DNA of 64,000 bases from Flagellimonas chongwuensis. GTDB lineage: Bacteria; Bacteroidota; Bacteroidia; Flavobacteriales; Flavobacteriaceae. How positions within the stretch are numbered: position 1 is the first letter of the stretch; each line of letters opens with the position of its first letter. The stretch covers positions 682,001 to 746,000 of the forward strand of contig NZ_WYET01000004.1 in the NCBI RefSeq assembly GCF_013376415.1, written 5' to 3'. Positions 36,862 to 44,473 of the stretch are shown here, piece after piece. A program made the position numbers and the translations under genes. The notes below the pieces were generated by a model that searched no databases, had not been told where the DNA came from, and saw only the letters and a program-made list of their open reading frames with translations.

Positions 36862-36874
36862 GATGTAAATGCTA

Positions 36875-37732
36875 TTAGTTCTTGGAAAGGAATTTGGTCC
36901 TGAAATTCGATGGGGTCTCGCCCGCTTTTTGCAGGAACAATCGACTGAAATAGGCGGGGTCCTCATACCCCAAAATGTATCCTATCTCCTTTGAAGTAAG
37001 CTCCGTATAGGCCAGCATTCTCTTGGCCTCCAGCACGATCCTGTTCTTGATCACATCGTTGGGCAGCGGCAGCTTTAACCTTTTAAACTTATGGGTAATC
37101 GTTTTGGGTGCGAGTCCCAATATTTCAGCATAGTCGGCCACATTGTGCTTTTGTTTGTAATGTGTTTCCACCAACATCGTGAATTTTCTAAAAAACTCGA
37201 GATCGTTCTGGTGTTCCGACAGGGCCCTGTCCAGATTCTGCTTCTTCCAAAGGCGGGAAGATTTAATAAAAAGTTGTTTTAGATAGGTCCGGATCATTTC
37301 CTCAAGAGAGGGGTCCTGAACCGCAAACTCCGTTGCAATCTGTCCAAATATATGGTCGAAAAAAGGAAGCTCATCCGCTTCCAACCGCACAATGGGCATA
37401 TTGTGGATATTATTGAACAAAAGTCCGTCGCAAGCGACCTCTTCGTCATGGATCTGGATACAGTAAAAATCCCGGTTGTAAAAAATCAAATATCCAGGTT
37501 CCTTACCTATTTGCTCAATGTGCAGATGCTGATCGGGGCTCACGAACAACAAAGAAGGCCGATCGATGGTATATGATGTTAAATCTACTTGTAATTGATA
37601 ACCGGAAGGGAGAAACAATACTTTTATATATTCCGTATAGACCTCATCGTTGATATTTTGGACACTTTTGTTGTCAATGGGCAGAAGCCCAAGGGTCTTC
37701 AATTCACTTTGAAACAACTGTTCGGTTTTCAT
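36875..37732 (-). CDS. AraC-family transcriptional regulator
   Basis: About 285 residues from the ATG at 37732 (the frame to 37852 is extended by non-coding-like sequence). N-terminal effector-binding part with cupin-like strands and a C-terminal double HTH: NVADYAEILGLAPKTITHKF and TSKEIGYILGYEDPAYFSRLF, ending in the family tail ETPSNFR. It lies 13 bp upstream of the efflux gene on the same strand, so the pair is probably one unit in which it controls drug export. Confidence 0.9.
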   Translation of the reverse strand: MKTEQLFQSELKTLGLLPIDNKSVQNINDEVYTEYIKVLFLPSGYQLQVDLTSYTIDRPSLLFVSPDQHLHIEQIGKEPGYLIFYNRDFYCIQIHDEEVACDGLLFNNIHNMPIVRLEADELPFFDHIFGQIATEFAVQDPSLEEMIRTYLKQLFIKSSRLWKKQNLDRALSEHQNDLEFFRKFTMLVETHYKQKHNVADYAEILGLAPKTITHKFKRLKLPLPNDVIKNRIVLEAKRMLAYTELTSKEIGYILGYEDPAYFSRLFLQKAGETPSNFRTKFLSKN

Positions 37733-37870
37733 TTTTTTTGGGATATAAAGGATAAACGTACAAATTTTAAGGACATTTACAGGGTTATTCGCCAACTCCA
37801 CCACAATTGTAGTGAACTGTAAATAAGCAACATTGGCAGCATGCCAAAGCATCCTGCCAATGTCCAGACT

Positions 37871-38779
37871 TTACTGATTGGCAAATTTTTCCAATTCTTT
37901 GTTGAACTTCTCAGCTTCTTCCACGAAGAGCGCATGTCCACTGTTCTCGAACTTAACGATATAGGAATCCCTGATACCTTTGTGTAGTTCCTCAGAAAAT
38001 TCAATGGGACATAATTTGTCTTGGGTGCCATGGAATATAGCCACGGGAATATCGATGATCTTCAATTGGTCGCGGAGGTCAAGATCACGCAAAGCGGTGA
38101 TGGATTGGGTAACGGCATAGGGCCATGCTTGTAAGTTGATGTCTTCCAACCATTTTTCCACATTTTTTGAAATATTGCCCTCCTTGGCTGGAAATCCTGC
38201 ACCAAAGCTTGCAATAAGGTCCTGACGAGCAGTCATCGTGGTATAAATCAGGCCATCCGCATCTTCTTTGGTAAGACCGTATGGATATTCATCCCGTTGT
38301 ATCCAAGAGGGGGCAGCGGCTGCAAACAAAGCTAATTTACTGACATGGGCGGAATTATACTTGGTCACATAGTGGGTCACCACGGCCCCACCCATGGAAA
38401 AGCCTCCCAAAGTGGCATCCTTGATCTTGAGTTTTTCCAAAACTACTTTGATATCATCGGAGAATACATCAAAGTCATATCTGCCATAAGGTCTATCCGA
38501 TTGCCCAAATCCCCTGAGGGTAATCCCGATCACACGGAATCCATTTCTGGAAAGATACTGATATTGGTATTCGTACATGGCATCGCTTAAAGGCCATCCA
38601 TGAATCAATACAATAGGCTTTCCCTCACCTATATCGGTGACATGGAGCTTGACGCCCTTCTCAACTTCAATGTAGGTTTCCCTCCCCAGCGAAACTGGTA
38701 CTCTTTTCCCTTGTCCAAAGACATTATGGTTAGACAATATGGATACAAATAAAACGGTAGTTGCAAAAATTGTTTTCAT
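37871..38779 (-). CDS. secreted alpha/beta hydrolase (haloperoxidase/esterase type)
   Basis: 302 residues with a signal peptide. Motifs: VLIHGWPLSDAMYEYQYQYL near 55, DRPYGRYDFDVFSDDIK, nucleophile elbow GGFSMGGAVV, and a C-terminal NSGHALFVEEAEKF with the catalytic His. This is the non-haem haloperoxidase/arylesterase branch; perhydrolysis is possible but plain esterase activity is likelier. Single gene upstream of the AraC gene on the same strand. Confidence 0.88.
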   Translation of the reverse strand: MKTIFATTVLFVSILSNHNVFGQGKRVPVSLGRETYIEVEKGVKLHVTDIGEGKPIVLIHGWPLSDAMYEYQYQYLSRNGFRVIGITLRGFGQSDRPYGRYDFDVFSDDIKVVLEKLKIKDATLGGFSMGGAVVTHYVTKYNSAHVSKLALFAAAAPSWIQRDEYPYGLTKEDADGLIYTTMTARQDLIASFGAGFPAKEGNISKNVEKWLEDINLQAWPYAVTQSITALRDLDLRDQLKIIDIPVAIFHGTQDKLCPIEFSEELHKGIRDSYIVKFENSGHALFVEEAEKFNKELEKFANQ

Positions 38780-39187
38780 CTTATTGATTTTTAATGGTTC
38801 ATATAAATTTTACACTGCAAAGATGAAACAGAAGCCGTCGCAAGAAAATGGACAATGGTGGATAGATATTGTATATTTTTCCCTTGAAGGAAAAAATCAC
38901 AATTTCCAGGCCTTGTAAAGCCAAAAATGGACAGTACCCATTGAACCCAGTTGGCATTAAGATGGATTGCGATTGATTTACCAATTCTTAAAAAAGCAGT
39001 ACATCCCAAGAATCAACCTCACGAGTAAACCTTTTACCATTCGCCATCCCTAGGTTTGCCATACCCTCTTCTACCATACAACCGCAATGTCTAAGTTCAA
39101 TTGGGAAAAATCTACTAGATATAGTGCCTTTTCTCCATTTATTGGCCTGGTCCGCTATCGCAAATTTGTGCCCTAAATAAATATTGT
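38780..39187. other. gene-free divergent spacer
   Basis: 408 bp between the divergent hydrolase and condensation-domain genes. No complete promoter box pair stands out on either strand. A short C/G-containing inverted stretch TTCCCTTGAAGGAA lies near 38880. No gene or remnant recognised. Confidence 0.35.
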
Positions 39188-40408
39188 ATGAGAAATAAGC
39201 AAAATCGCACCTTAGGTGCATTTGAGAAAACCTTTTGGCTTTTGGATCTTATCGATTCCAAAGATTTTGCCATTGCTGGGGAAATTGAAGGACACAAACC
39301 TGTTTCAGAATGGCGAAAGGCCTTAAACAAAGCACAGTTAAGACATCCCAACCTTTCGGTCAGAATTGTCATGGATGCCTATTCCAGACCCGTTTTCAAA
39401 CATGCCTCCTTTTTGCCCATACCATTAAGGGTACTTGAAGTTGACCAAGATTACCGATGGGAGCAAGAAGTTGAAAAAGAATTGTCGACCCGCTTCAATA
39501 CCGAAAAGGAAGCCCTTTTACGGGCGGTACTGATCCAAAGGCCCCAAGACACGGTACTGATACTTACGGGGCACCACTCCCAATCTGACGGCACGTCCAT
39601 GACCTATCTGTTCAGGGATATCCTAACGGCCGTAAGCGGAAAGGAATTAGACCCCATGCAAGCCCAAGAATCCAATGACGAGACCCTGGGACTCCCTGAG
39701 GATAAGGTTTCACCAAGTTCGCAGCGGACTCAGCCTTTGGTGAAAGTCAATAAAGGCTTTGCACCAAAAATTTCAAGCCACCGACTTTCAAAAGAATTGA
39801 CCAACAACCTACTTGAAAGGTCAAGGGAGGAGTATACAACGGTACATGGGGCATTATGCGCTGCCGCTCTCATTGCCTGTAGAGCCATGAGAAAGGAATG
39901 GGCAGAGAAAAAAATAGAATTGATTTCTCCCATCTGTTCAAGGAAGGCACTACAACTGGATGATAATTATGGACTCAATATTACGACGCATCCTGTCTAT
40001 TTTGAAGGTGACCAAGAATTTTCATTTTGGCAATTGGCACGATTCGCCAAGGCGGGCCTAGCAGGGACAGATACCAAGGAGCATGTAAAAAATTATATCA
40101 ATTTCTTTCGGGATCTGACCTACAACACAACTGATCTCAATAAAATCATCGAAGTTTTGAAGGAGGCCTTTAATCAAGAAATCATGGTCACCAATTTGGG
40201 TTTGATCAAATACAGAACTGATTTTGGGTCACTCAAGCTCAAAACCCTCTATGGACCCATGGTTCGTTCCGGCAAGGGCATGGAGCAAACTATTGGTGCC
40301 ATTACCAGCAATGGTTCGCTTTGTTTGACCAACACAAGTGACACCCCCATAGAAGGGCTGCTTCTGGAAATGGAAAATATCTTGACCAGGGCATGCCACA
40401 GCGTTTAA
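39188..40408 (+). CDS. condensation-domain-like acyltransferase (PapA5/WS-type HHxxxDG)
   Basis: 406 residues. The catalytic motif HHSQSDGTS (His129, His130, Asp134, Gly135) is the HHxxxDG signature of CoA-dependent acyltransferases and NRPS condensation domains. The second half carries a DFGSLKLKTLYGPM-like stretch matching the DFGW-type structural motif only loosely. The length and lone context suggest a stand-alone acyltransferase such as the phthiocerol dimycocerosyl or alcohol acyltransferase type. No NRPS, PKS or carrier-protein gene is nearby, so the acyl donor is unknown. Confidence 0.75.
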   Translation: MRNKQNRTLGAFEKTFWLLDLIDSKDFAIAGEIEGHKPVSEWRKALNKAQLRHPNLSVRIVMDAYSRPVFKHASFLPIPLRVLEVDQDYRWEQEVEKELSTRFNTEKEALLRAVLIQRPQDTVLILTGHHSQSDGTSMTYLFRDILTAVSGKELDPMQAQESNDETLGLPEDKVSPSSQRTQPLVKVNKGFAPKISSHRLSKELTNNLLERSREEYTTVHGALCAAALIACRAMRKEWAEKKIELISPICSRKALQLDDNYGLNITTHPVYFEGDQEFSFWQLARFAKAGLAGTDTKEHVKNYINFFRDLTYNTTDLNKIIEVLKEAFNQEIMVTNLGLIKYRTDFGSLKLKTLYGPMVRSGKGMEQTIGAITSNGSLCLTNTSDTPIEGLLLEMENILTRACHSV

Positions 40409-40639
40409 TTATAAAAGTTCGGGGACTCTGGAACATAAGGGTCCCTGAACTATAATTTTAAATTGTATTCTAAAATTGAAAAAAAGTATTTCTTTTTCAA
40501 CTCATCTATGATGTCCCCACATTCAGTTCATTTCTTTTGACACCAACTGGAATCTCATTAAACACCATAAAGACAATACCATTACAATTAATATTTTATA
40601 CATTGAAATAAGTTTGGCGAGTAACCGTAAAAAAGCTTT

Positions 40640-40815
40640 GACTTTGAAAGCTGGGCGGGGGCGTTGTTCGAATATATCCAAGCCATTGATCCCACCAAAT
40701 TGCTCATGGTATCCAGAGAAGACTTTTATGAACTTGTTGAAAACGTCCCCAACACTTTAGTCGCTTGTTTAAGAAAAAAGTAGGCTACACACCCAATGAA
40801 TTTAGGATGCTGAAT
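40640..40815 (+). pseudogene. fused remnants of a Crp/Fnr-like and an AraC-like regulator
   Basis: Two decayed fragments in different frames meet at about 40750. 40640-40750 reads as the end of a Crp/Fnr effector domain (YIQAIDPTKLLMVSREDFYE). 40753-40815 encodes HFSRLFKKKVGYTPNEFRML, an AraC C-terminus closely similar to the tail of the intact AraC protein at 55063. Neither has a start. The surrounding 800-bp gap (40409-41210) holds no intact gene. Confidence 0.6.
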
Positions 40816-40837
40816 CGAGAAAGGTTAATCTGTAATA

Positions 40838-40867
40838 AAAAAGGCATTATAAAACTAGTGCTTTTTT
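40838..40867 (+). terminator. strong hairpin terminator next to a TCGGAATGACCG site
   Basis: AAAAAGGCATTA (40838-40849) pairs fully with TAGTGCTTTTTT (40856-40867), including two G-U pairs, with a 6-nt loop and a T-run. TCGGAATGACCG (40868-40879), a variant of the repeat element at 28055, 51173 and 56799, follows directly. Confidence 0.7.
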
Positions 40868-41210
40868 TCGGAATGACCGAACCACTCATATGATTGTATG
40901 TTATTGTAAATCACAAGCAATCACTGAAATTTCAGAACCTAAACACCTTATTACACATTTATCATGACAATGAGATCCATTTGACAATAAAAGTACTGTA
41001 ATCAGTTTAATAAGTAAGAATGGGGTGGCTTTAAAAAATTTAATTTCAATCCCACCATTAATCGAATTTCATATAGTACGAATGTGACTAAATCCAAACA
41101 GAAAAGGTGGCAGAGCAAGATTGTAACATCGACCTATAACCAAAAAAAGCAAATGGTTATTGTTGAAGCTTAAAAATTCTTAATTTCATATAAATTTCCC
41201 CCTACAAAAT

Positions 41211-41654
41211 TCAATATCCACTAAAAATTGGGATTTCCACTTGGAGGGATGAAGGGAAACCACCATCTTTTGAAAACATACCCTTATATTCGATCAAGGC
41301 CATAACCAACAAATTCTTGCCTATGTTTTGTAGGTCATTGATCATTGTTTTCTTGTGTACATTATAGGAAACATATTCTCCTCTTTCAAACATCAAAAGT
41401 GAGATGCCCCCATGTGAAAATCTCGTGATAGCATCCCCCCCCGACAAGCAAATCAATTTAAAATTATTTTTAATCAACCGAAATGGTGTGCGCTCGTAAG
41501 GTTCGAGTAAAATCAAACCCATTTTGACATTCTTGGTCTGATATAGGCAATATTCGCTAAAATCCTCGCATGTCTGTAGCTGGCGAAGTTCCGTAAGTCT
41601 TGTTTTGTTCCAAAGTTCAAATTGCCCCTTCTTGTTTAATTCTACACATTTCAT
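41211..41654 (-). CDS. unrecognised 147-residue protein
   Basis: No family recognised and no signal peptide or membrane span. Beta-rich pattern with a central glycine stretch (LICLSGGDAITRFSHGGISL), which might be a small cupin or PAS-like sensor fold. It is the last gene of the minus-strand series that begins with the STAS-like pair at 44282; 21 bp separate it from the small membrane protein upstream. Its place in the operon suggests a signalling role, but nothing in the sequence proves it. Confidence 0.6.
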   Translation of the reverse strand: MKCVELNKKGQFELWNKTRLTELRQLQTCEDFSEYCLYQTKNVKMGLILLEPYERTPFRLIKNNFKLICLSGGDAITRFSHGGISLLMFERGEYVSYNVHKKTMINDLQNIGKNLLVMALIEYKGMFSKDGGFPSSLQVEIPIFSGY

Positions 41655-41675
41655 CCTTGGTAATATTACCGGTTA

Positions 41676-41873
41676 TTACTTTCTATTCTGTTTAAAGATG
41701 TTCCAAAAAATATAAATGGTCACTGAAATACAAATGGGCACAAGTATAAAATCAGTTCGTAAAATTTGCCCTTTGGCCGAACTGTGCACGTTTTGCAGAT
41801 CGGTCACATGTATAGTAACAGTGAGCCACATAAGAAAAACCAATGTTAAAAGAAGACCATCAATGAATTTCAT
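41676..41873 (-). CDS. small two-span membrane protein
   Basis: 65 residues with two hydrophobic segments (about 5-24 and 43-59) joined by a polar loop, and a basic C-terminus (KQNRK). Spacing to its neighbours (14 bp from the response regulator, 21 bp to the next gene) fits an operon. A plus-strand frame overlaps it but lacks any context. Function unknown; possibly a membrane anchor or accessory of the adjacent two-component proteins. Confidence 0.55.
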   Translation of the reverse strand: MKFIDGLLLTLVFLMWLTVTIHVTDLQNVHSSAKGQILRTDFILVPICISVTIYIFWNIFKQNRK

Positions 41874-41887
41874 AAAAACATTTATTT

Positions 41888-42319
41888 TTAGAAATGGTTT
41901 GGTTTAGCGGCAAGTTCCCGCTGCTTTAAAATCTTTGCTATCTTCTCACACGAGAGAGGTTTACTGATAAATCCCTCACATGCACTGTGTCTATCTGCAT
42001 CAATCCTATCCATAAGACATGTTGAAGAGGAGAGCATATAAATTTTTGTGTTCCTAAAACACGTTTTTTCCATGGCACTATAAGCATCCAAAAATTCAAA
42101 TCCGCCCATTTCCGGCATATTGATGTCCAACAAAATGATATCTGGGGTGAACAGAAAATCGGCCGTTTGTTGATTCTTCAACGTGGTTAAAAAATCGATT
42201 GCCTTTGCTGCCCTGATGAAAGTGAGGATTTCAGCATCGTCAACTACCTTTTCAATGAATTTTTGATTGACGAACAAATCAATCCCATTATCATCGATCA
42301 ACATAAAGTTTACTCCCAT
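41888..42319 (-). CDS. single-domain response regulator
   Basis: 143 residues, a stand-alone receiver domain: acidic pair Asp9/Asp10 in MLIDDN, phosphoacceptor Asp65 in IILLDINMPEMGG, Ser/Thr switch near SSST (97-100) and Lys120 in SKPL. No output domain, so it signals by protein contact. Its start overlaps the end of the histidine kinase gene by 10 bp, marking them as a cognate pair. Confidence 0.92.
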   Translation of the reverse strand: MGVNFMLIDDNGIDLFVNQKFIEKVVDDAEILTFIRAAKAIDFLTTLKNQQTADFLFTPDIILLDINMPEMGGFEFLDAYSAMEKTCFRNTKIYMLSSSTCLMDRIDADRHSACEGFISKPLSCEKIAKILKQRELAAKPNHF

Positions 42320-43443
42320 GATTCACTTGTTTTAATGTTTTTTGGAAGAATTATATGGAAGCAGGCACCTACCTTTACCCTACTCTCAACATCAATGGTT
42401 CCATTTAGATTCTCCACAATTCTTTTGACTATGTACAGTCCCAATCCGTTCGACCCCGAAAATTCCTCAACCTCAGCCCTATAATACATATCGAATATCC
42501 GTCCCAGATTTTCTCTCCGTATTCCTTTGCCATTGTCACATACCATGATTTCTGTCCTATCACTCAATTCCGACACCTTTATCTCAATAAATGGCGTATG
42601 GTCTTTTGTTCTGGGCAATGAATATTTTATCGAATTTTTTATCAAATTCTGGAATACGGCAAAAATTAAGTCCGGATTGGAAACATACTCATGGGCAACT
42701 TTTATGTCCACATTGAATTTTATCTGGTCAAAGTTGTGACACCTCTTGAGCGAAGTCAGCACATGCCCCACAAGTATTTCAAAATCAATTGGTTTTGAGC
42801 TTTTTACCTTCTCAGATACCAATGAGGCCTTGGCTAGCCCTTCCGACATTACCTTGGCACAGCTTATAGTGCTCTCTAGCATCCCTAAGAGTGTTTTCAT
42901 TTTTTCAATGGAATACTCATCCCTCATTAAATTGATCAACCCTTGTGCAGATGAAAATGGTGCATTGAGGTCGTGGGCAGAGCGATACAGAAACAATTCC
43001 AGTTCTTTGGTTTCCTGTTTCAGTCTATTTTGTACCTCAATTCTCTTTGTGATGTCCAGCATTTTCAGGGCATAAAGGTTCTTCCCATTAGAATTGAGCT
43101 TACTCATAACAAACTCAACAGGGAACTTCCTCCCTGATTTATGCAGGCACTTAAATTGAAGTAGTTTATTTTTCTTAAGATCTTCATTACTTTTTGCGCG
43201 TTTCACAAATTCCGAAAAACCCAGTTTTCCATATTTTCTATCCATTAAAAGCGAATATGGCCGACCCAATATCTCGTCCTCGCAATATCCAAATGTGTTC
43301 TCCGCACCTTTGTTCCACTTTAAAATCTTACCATTGGCATCCGTAACTATAACAACTGCTATATTCATGGAATCATAAATATTCCTATACAGAAGTGCAT
43401 CATCAATTGTCTCATTTTTCACGGGGTGTGATTGTGCAGCCAT
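42310..43443 (-). CDS. PAS-domain sensor histidine kinase
   Basis: 377 residues: PAS domain (about 18-135; VTDANGKILKWNKGAENTFG), dimerization helix with His157 in SAHDLNAPFSSAQGLINLM, and an HATPase_c domain (NLIKNSIKYS, CDNGKGIRRENLGRIFDMY, GLGLYIVKRIVENL). No membrane span, so it is a cytoplasmic sensor. It lies between the STAS-like genes and the response regulator in one tight operon. Confidence 0.92.
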   Translation of the reverse strand: MAAQSHPVKNETIDDALLYRNIYDSMNIAVVIVTDANGKILKWNKGAENTFGYCEDEILGRPYSLLMDRKYGKLGFSEFVKRAKSNEDLKKNKLLQFKCLHKSGRKFPVEFVMSKLNSNGKNLYALKMLDITKRIEVQNRLKQETKELELFLYRSAHDLNAPFSSAQGLINLMRDEYSIEKMKTLLGMLESTISCAKVMSEGLAKASLVSEKVKSSKPIDFEILVGHVLTSLKRCHNFDQIKFNVDIKVAHEYVSNPDLIFAVFQNLIKNSIKYSLPRTKDHTPFIEIKVSELSDRTEIMVCDNGKGIRRENLGRIFDMYYRAEVEEFSGSNGLGLYIVKRIVENLNGTIDVESRVKVGACFHIILPKNIKTSESWE

Positions 43444-43449
43444 GGATAT

Positions 43450-43863
43450 CTACTTTTTGTTTTCTTTTATTTTATGTTTTAGGCAATACTCTTGAGCCTT
43501 GGATATATCATCAAATATGACATAGGGCGTTTTTGTATGATAGATCCTTTTGTAAGATTGCACCAATAGGTTGATCGGGAGAGAGTTTACAACATAGACC
43601 TCATAGACGATATTGGATAGTTTGTTGAAGCTTTTTGCCAACAATTGACCAGCCTCACTGGAGAATGTGCCTTTAACGTCACGAAGGTCGATCAAAAAAG
43701 GCATGGGAGTCCCACTGGACAATTCCGCAATTGTTTCAAGATACAGTTGAGCAGTCCTGAAATCCAGCTGATGCCGGGAATTCAAATTGCGTACCTTTCC
43801 AAATAGGATCCCATTACCCTTGGTCCAAAAAGTAGCATGTTTATGGATAATCATCTCTTCCAT
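43450..43863 (-). CDS. STAS/SpoIIAA-like small protein, copy 2
   Basis: 137 residues. The central SSGTPMPFLIDLRDVKGTFS and the C-terminal YVIFDDISKAQEYCLKHKI match a small SpoIIAA/STAS-like family common in Flavobacteriia, often left as a domain of unknown function. It shares the (P)(F/L)LIDLR(D/E)V core with the protein encoded just upstream, so the two arose by duplication. Its start overlaps the upstream gene by 13 bp and the kinase start follows 7 bp after its stop, indicating coupled expression. Likely a partner-binding regulator. Confidence 0.7.
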   Translation of the reverse strand: MEEMIIHKHATFWTKGNGILFGKVRNLNSRHQLDFRTAQLYLETIAELSSGTPMPFLIDLRDVKGTFSSEAGQLLAKSFNKLSNIVYEVYVVNSLPINLLVQSYKRIYHTKTPYVIFDDISKAQEYCLKHKIKENKK

Positions 43864-44282
43864 GCCCCAACCATTCTCCGATTATCCATACAAGCCATTT
43901 TGAACCTGCCAAAGCATTGGTTCAATGCCACTTTGGGGTTGTTGTGCAAGGTGTTCCAAAAAGCATTTCCGGTTGCAACGCAATACACCGACAACATTAT
44001 CCTCAAAGCATTGGATCTGACCAAAAATGATGTGGACAAAACTGAAAAATCCAACAATGATGGAGGGGACAAAATGGCAAACAGCCTAAAGGCATCAAAA
44101 ATTCCAACTTCTCTCAAATCAATCAACAGGGGGAGGTATCTACCGTTAGATAAAGTTGAAATTCCACTTGCAAAAATTTTAGCGACATTATCCTCCAAAA
44201 TTCTACCTTGGTGCTCTTTACCTACTGTACAATGAATGATATTAGAATCTATCCAGAATACAACTCCATCAATCTCAGTCAT
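43851..44282 (-). CDS. STAS/SpoIIAA-like small protein, copy 1
   Basis: 143 residues, paralogue of the next gene: RYLPLLIDLREVGIFDAFRL is the shared core, preceded by beta strands (VVFWIDSNIIHCTVG). First gene of the 44282-41211 unit, with a sigma-54 promoter candidate 27 bp upstream and two palindromes further upstream. STAS-type proteins commonly act by binding kinases or regulators; here the partners may be the adjacent histidine kinase or the sigma-54 activator (inference). Confidence 0.7.
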   Translation of the reverse strand: MTEIDGVVFWIDSNIIHCTVGKEHQGRILEDNVAKIFASGISTLSNGRYLPLLIDLREVGIFDAFRLFAILSPPSLLDFSVLSTSFLVRSNALRIMLSVYCVATGNAFWNTLHNNPKVALNQCFGRFKMACMDNRRMVGAWKR

Positions 44283-44308
44283 GTTTTAAATCATTTGTAA
44301 AAAACAAG

Positions 44309-44323
44309 ACAATGGCCGTGCCA
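44309..44323 (-). promoter_or_regulatory. sigma-54 (-24/-12) promoter candidate
   Basis: On the minus strand the sequence reads TGGCACGGCCATTGT (44323 to 44309), one base off the sigma-54 consensus TGGCACG-N4-TTGC, with the correct GG-N10 spacing. The transcript would start at about 44297, 15 bp before the ATG at 44282. The upstream gene encodes a sigma-54 activator. Confidence 0.65.
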
Positions 44324-44414
44324 AATCAATTACAGGTTAGTAAAATGAATTTTAACTAATTGATATTTAGTACTTTAAAATTAATACAGGAATTTTAGTC
44401 CATCAAAAAAGGTC

Positions 44415-44467
44415 ACGGTATACCGTTTTTTGAATAGTAAGAAATACCCTACTTAACGGTATTCCGT
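44415..44467. promoter_or_regulatory. paired 12-bp palindromes, upstream activating sites
   Basis: ACGGTATACCGT at 44415-44426 is a perfect palindrome; ACGGTATTCCGT at 44456-44467 differs by one base. Their centres are 41 bp apart, about four helical turns, so both face the same side of the DNA. They lie about 100-150 bp upstream of the sigma-54 promoter candidate, a usual enhancer distance, and between it and the end of the activator gene. Confidence 0.6.
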
Positions 44468-44473
44468 GGATAT

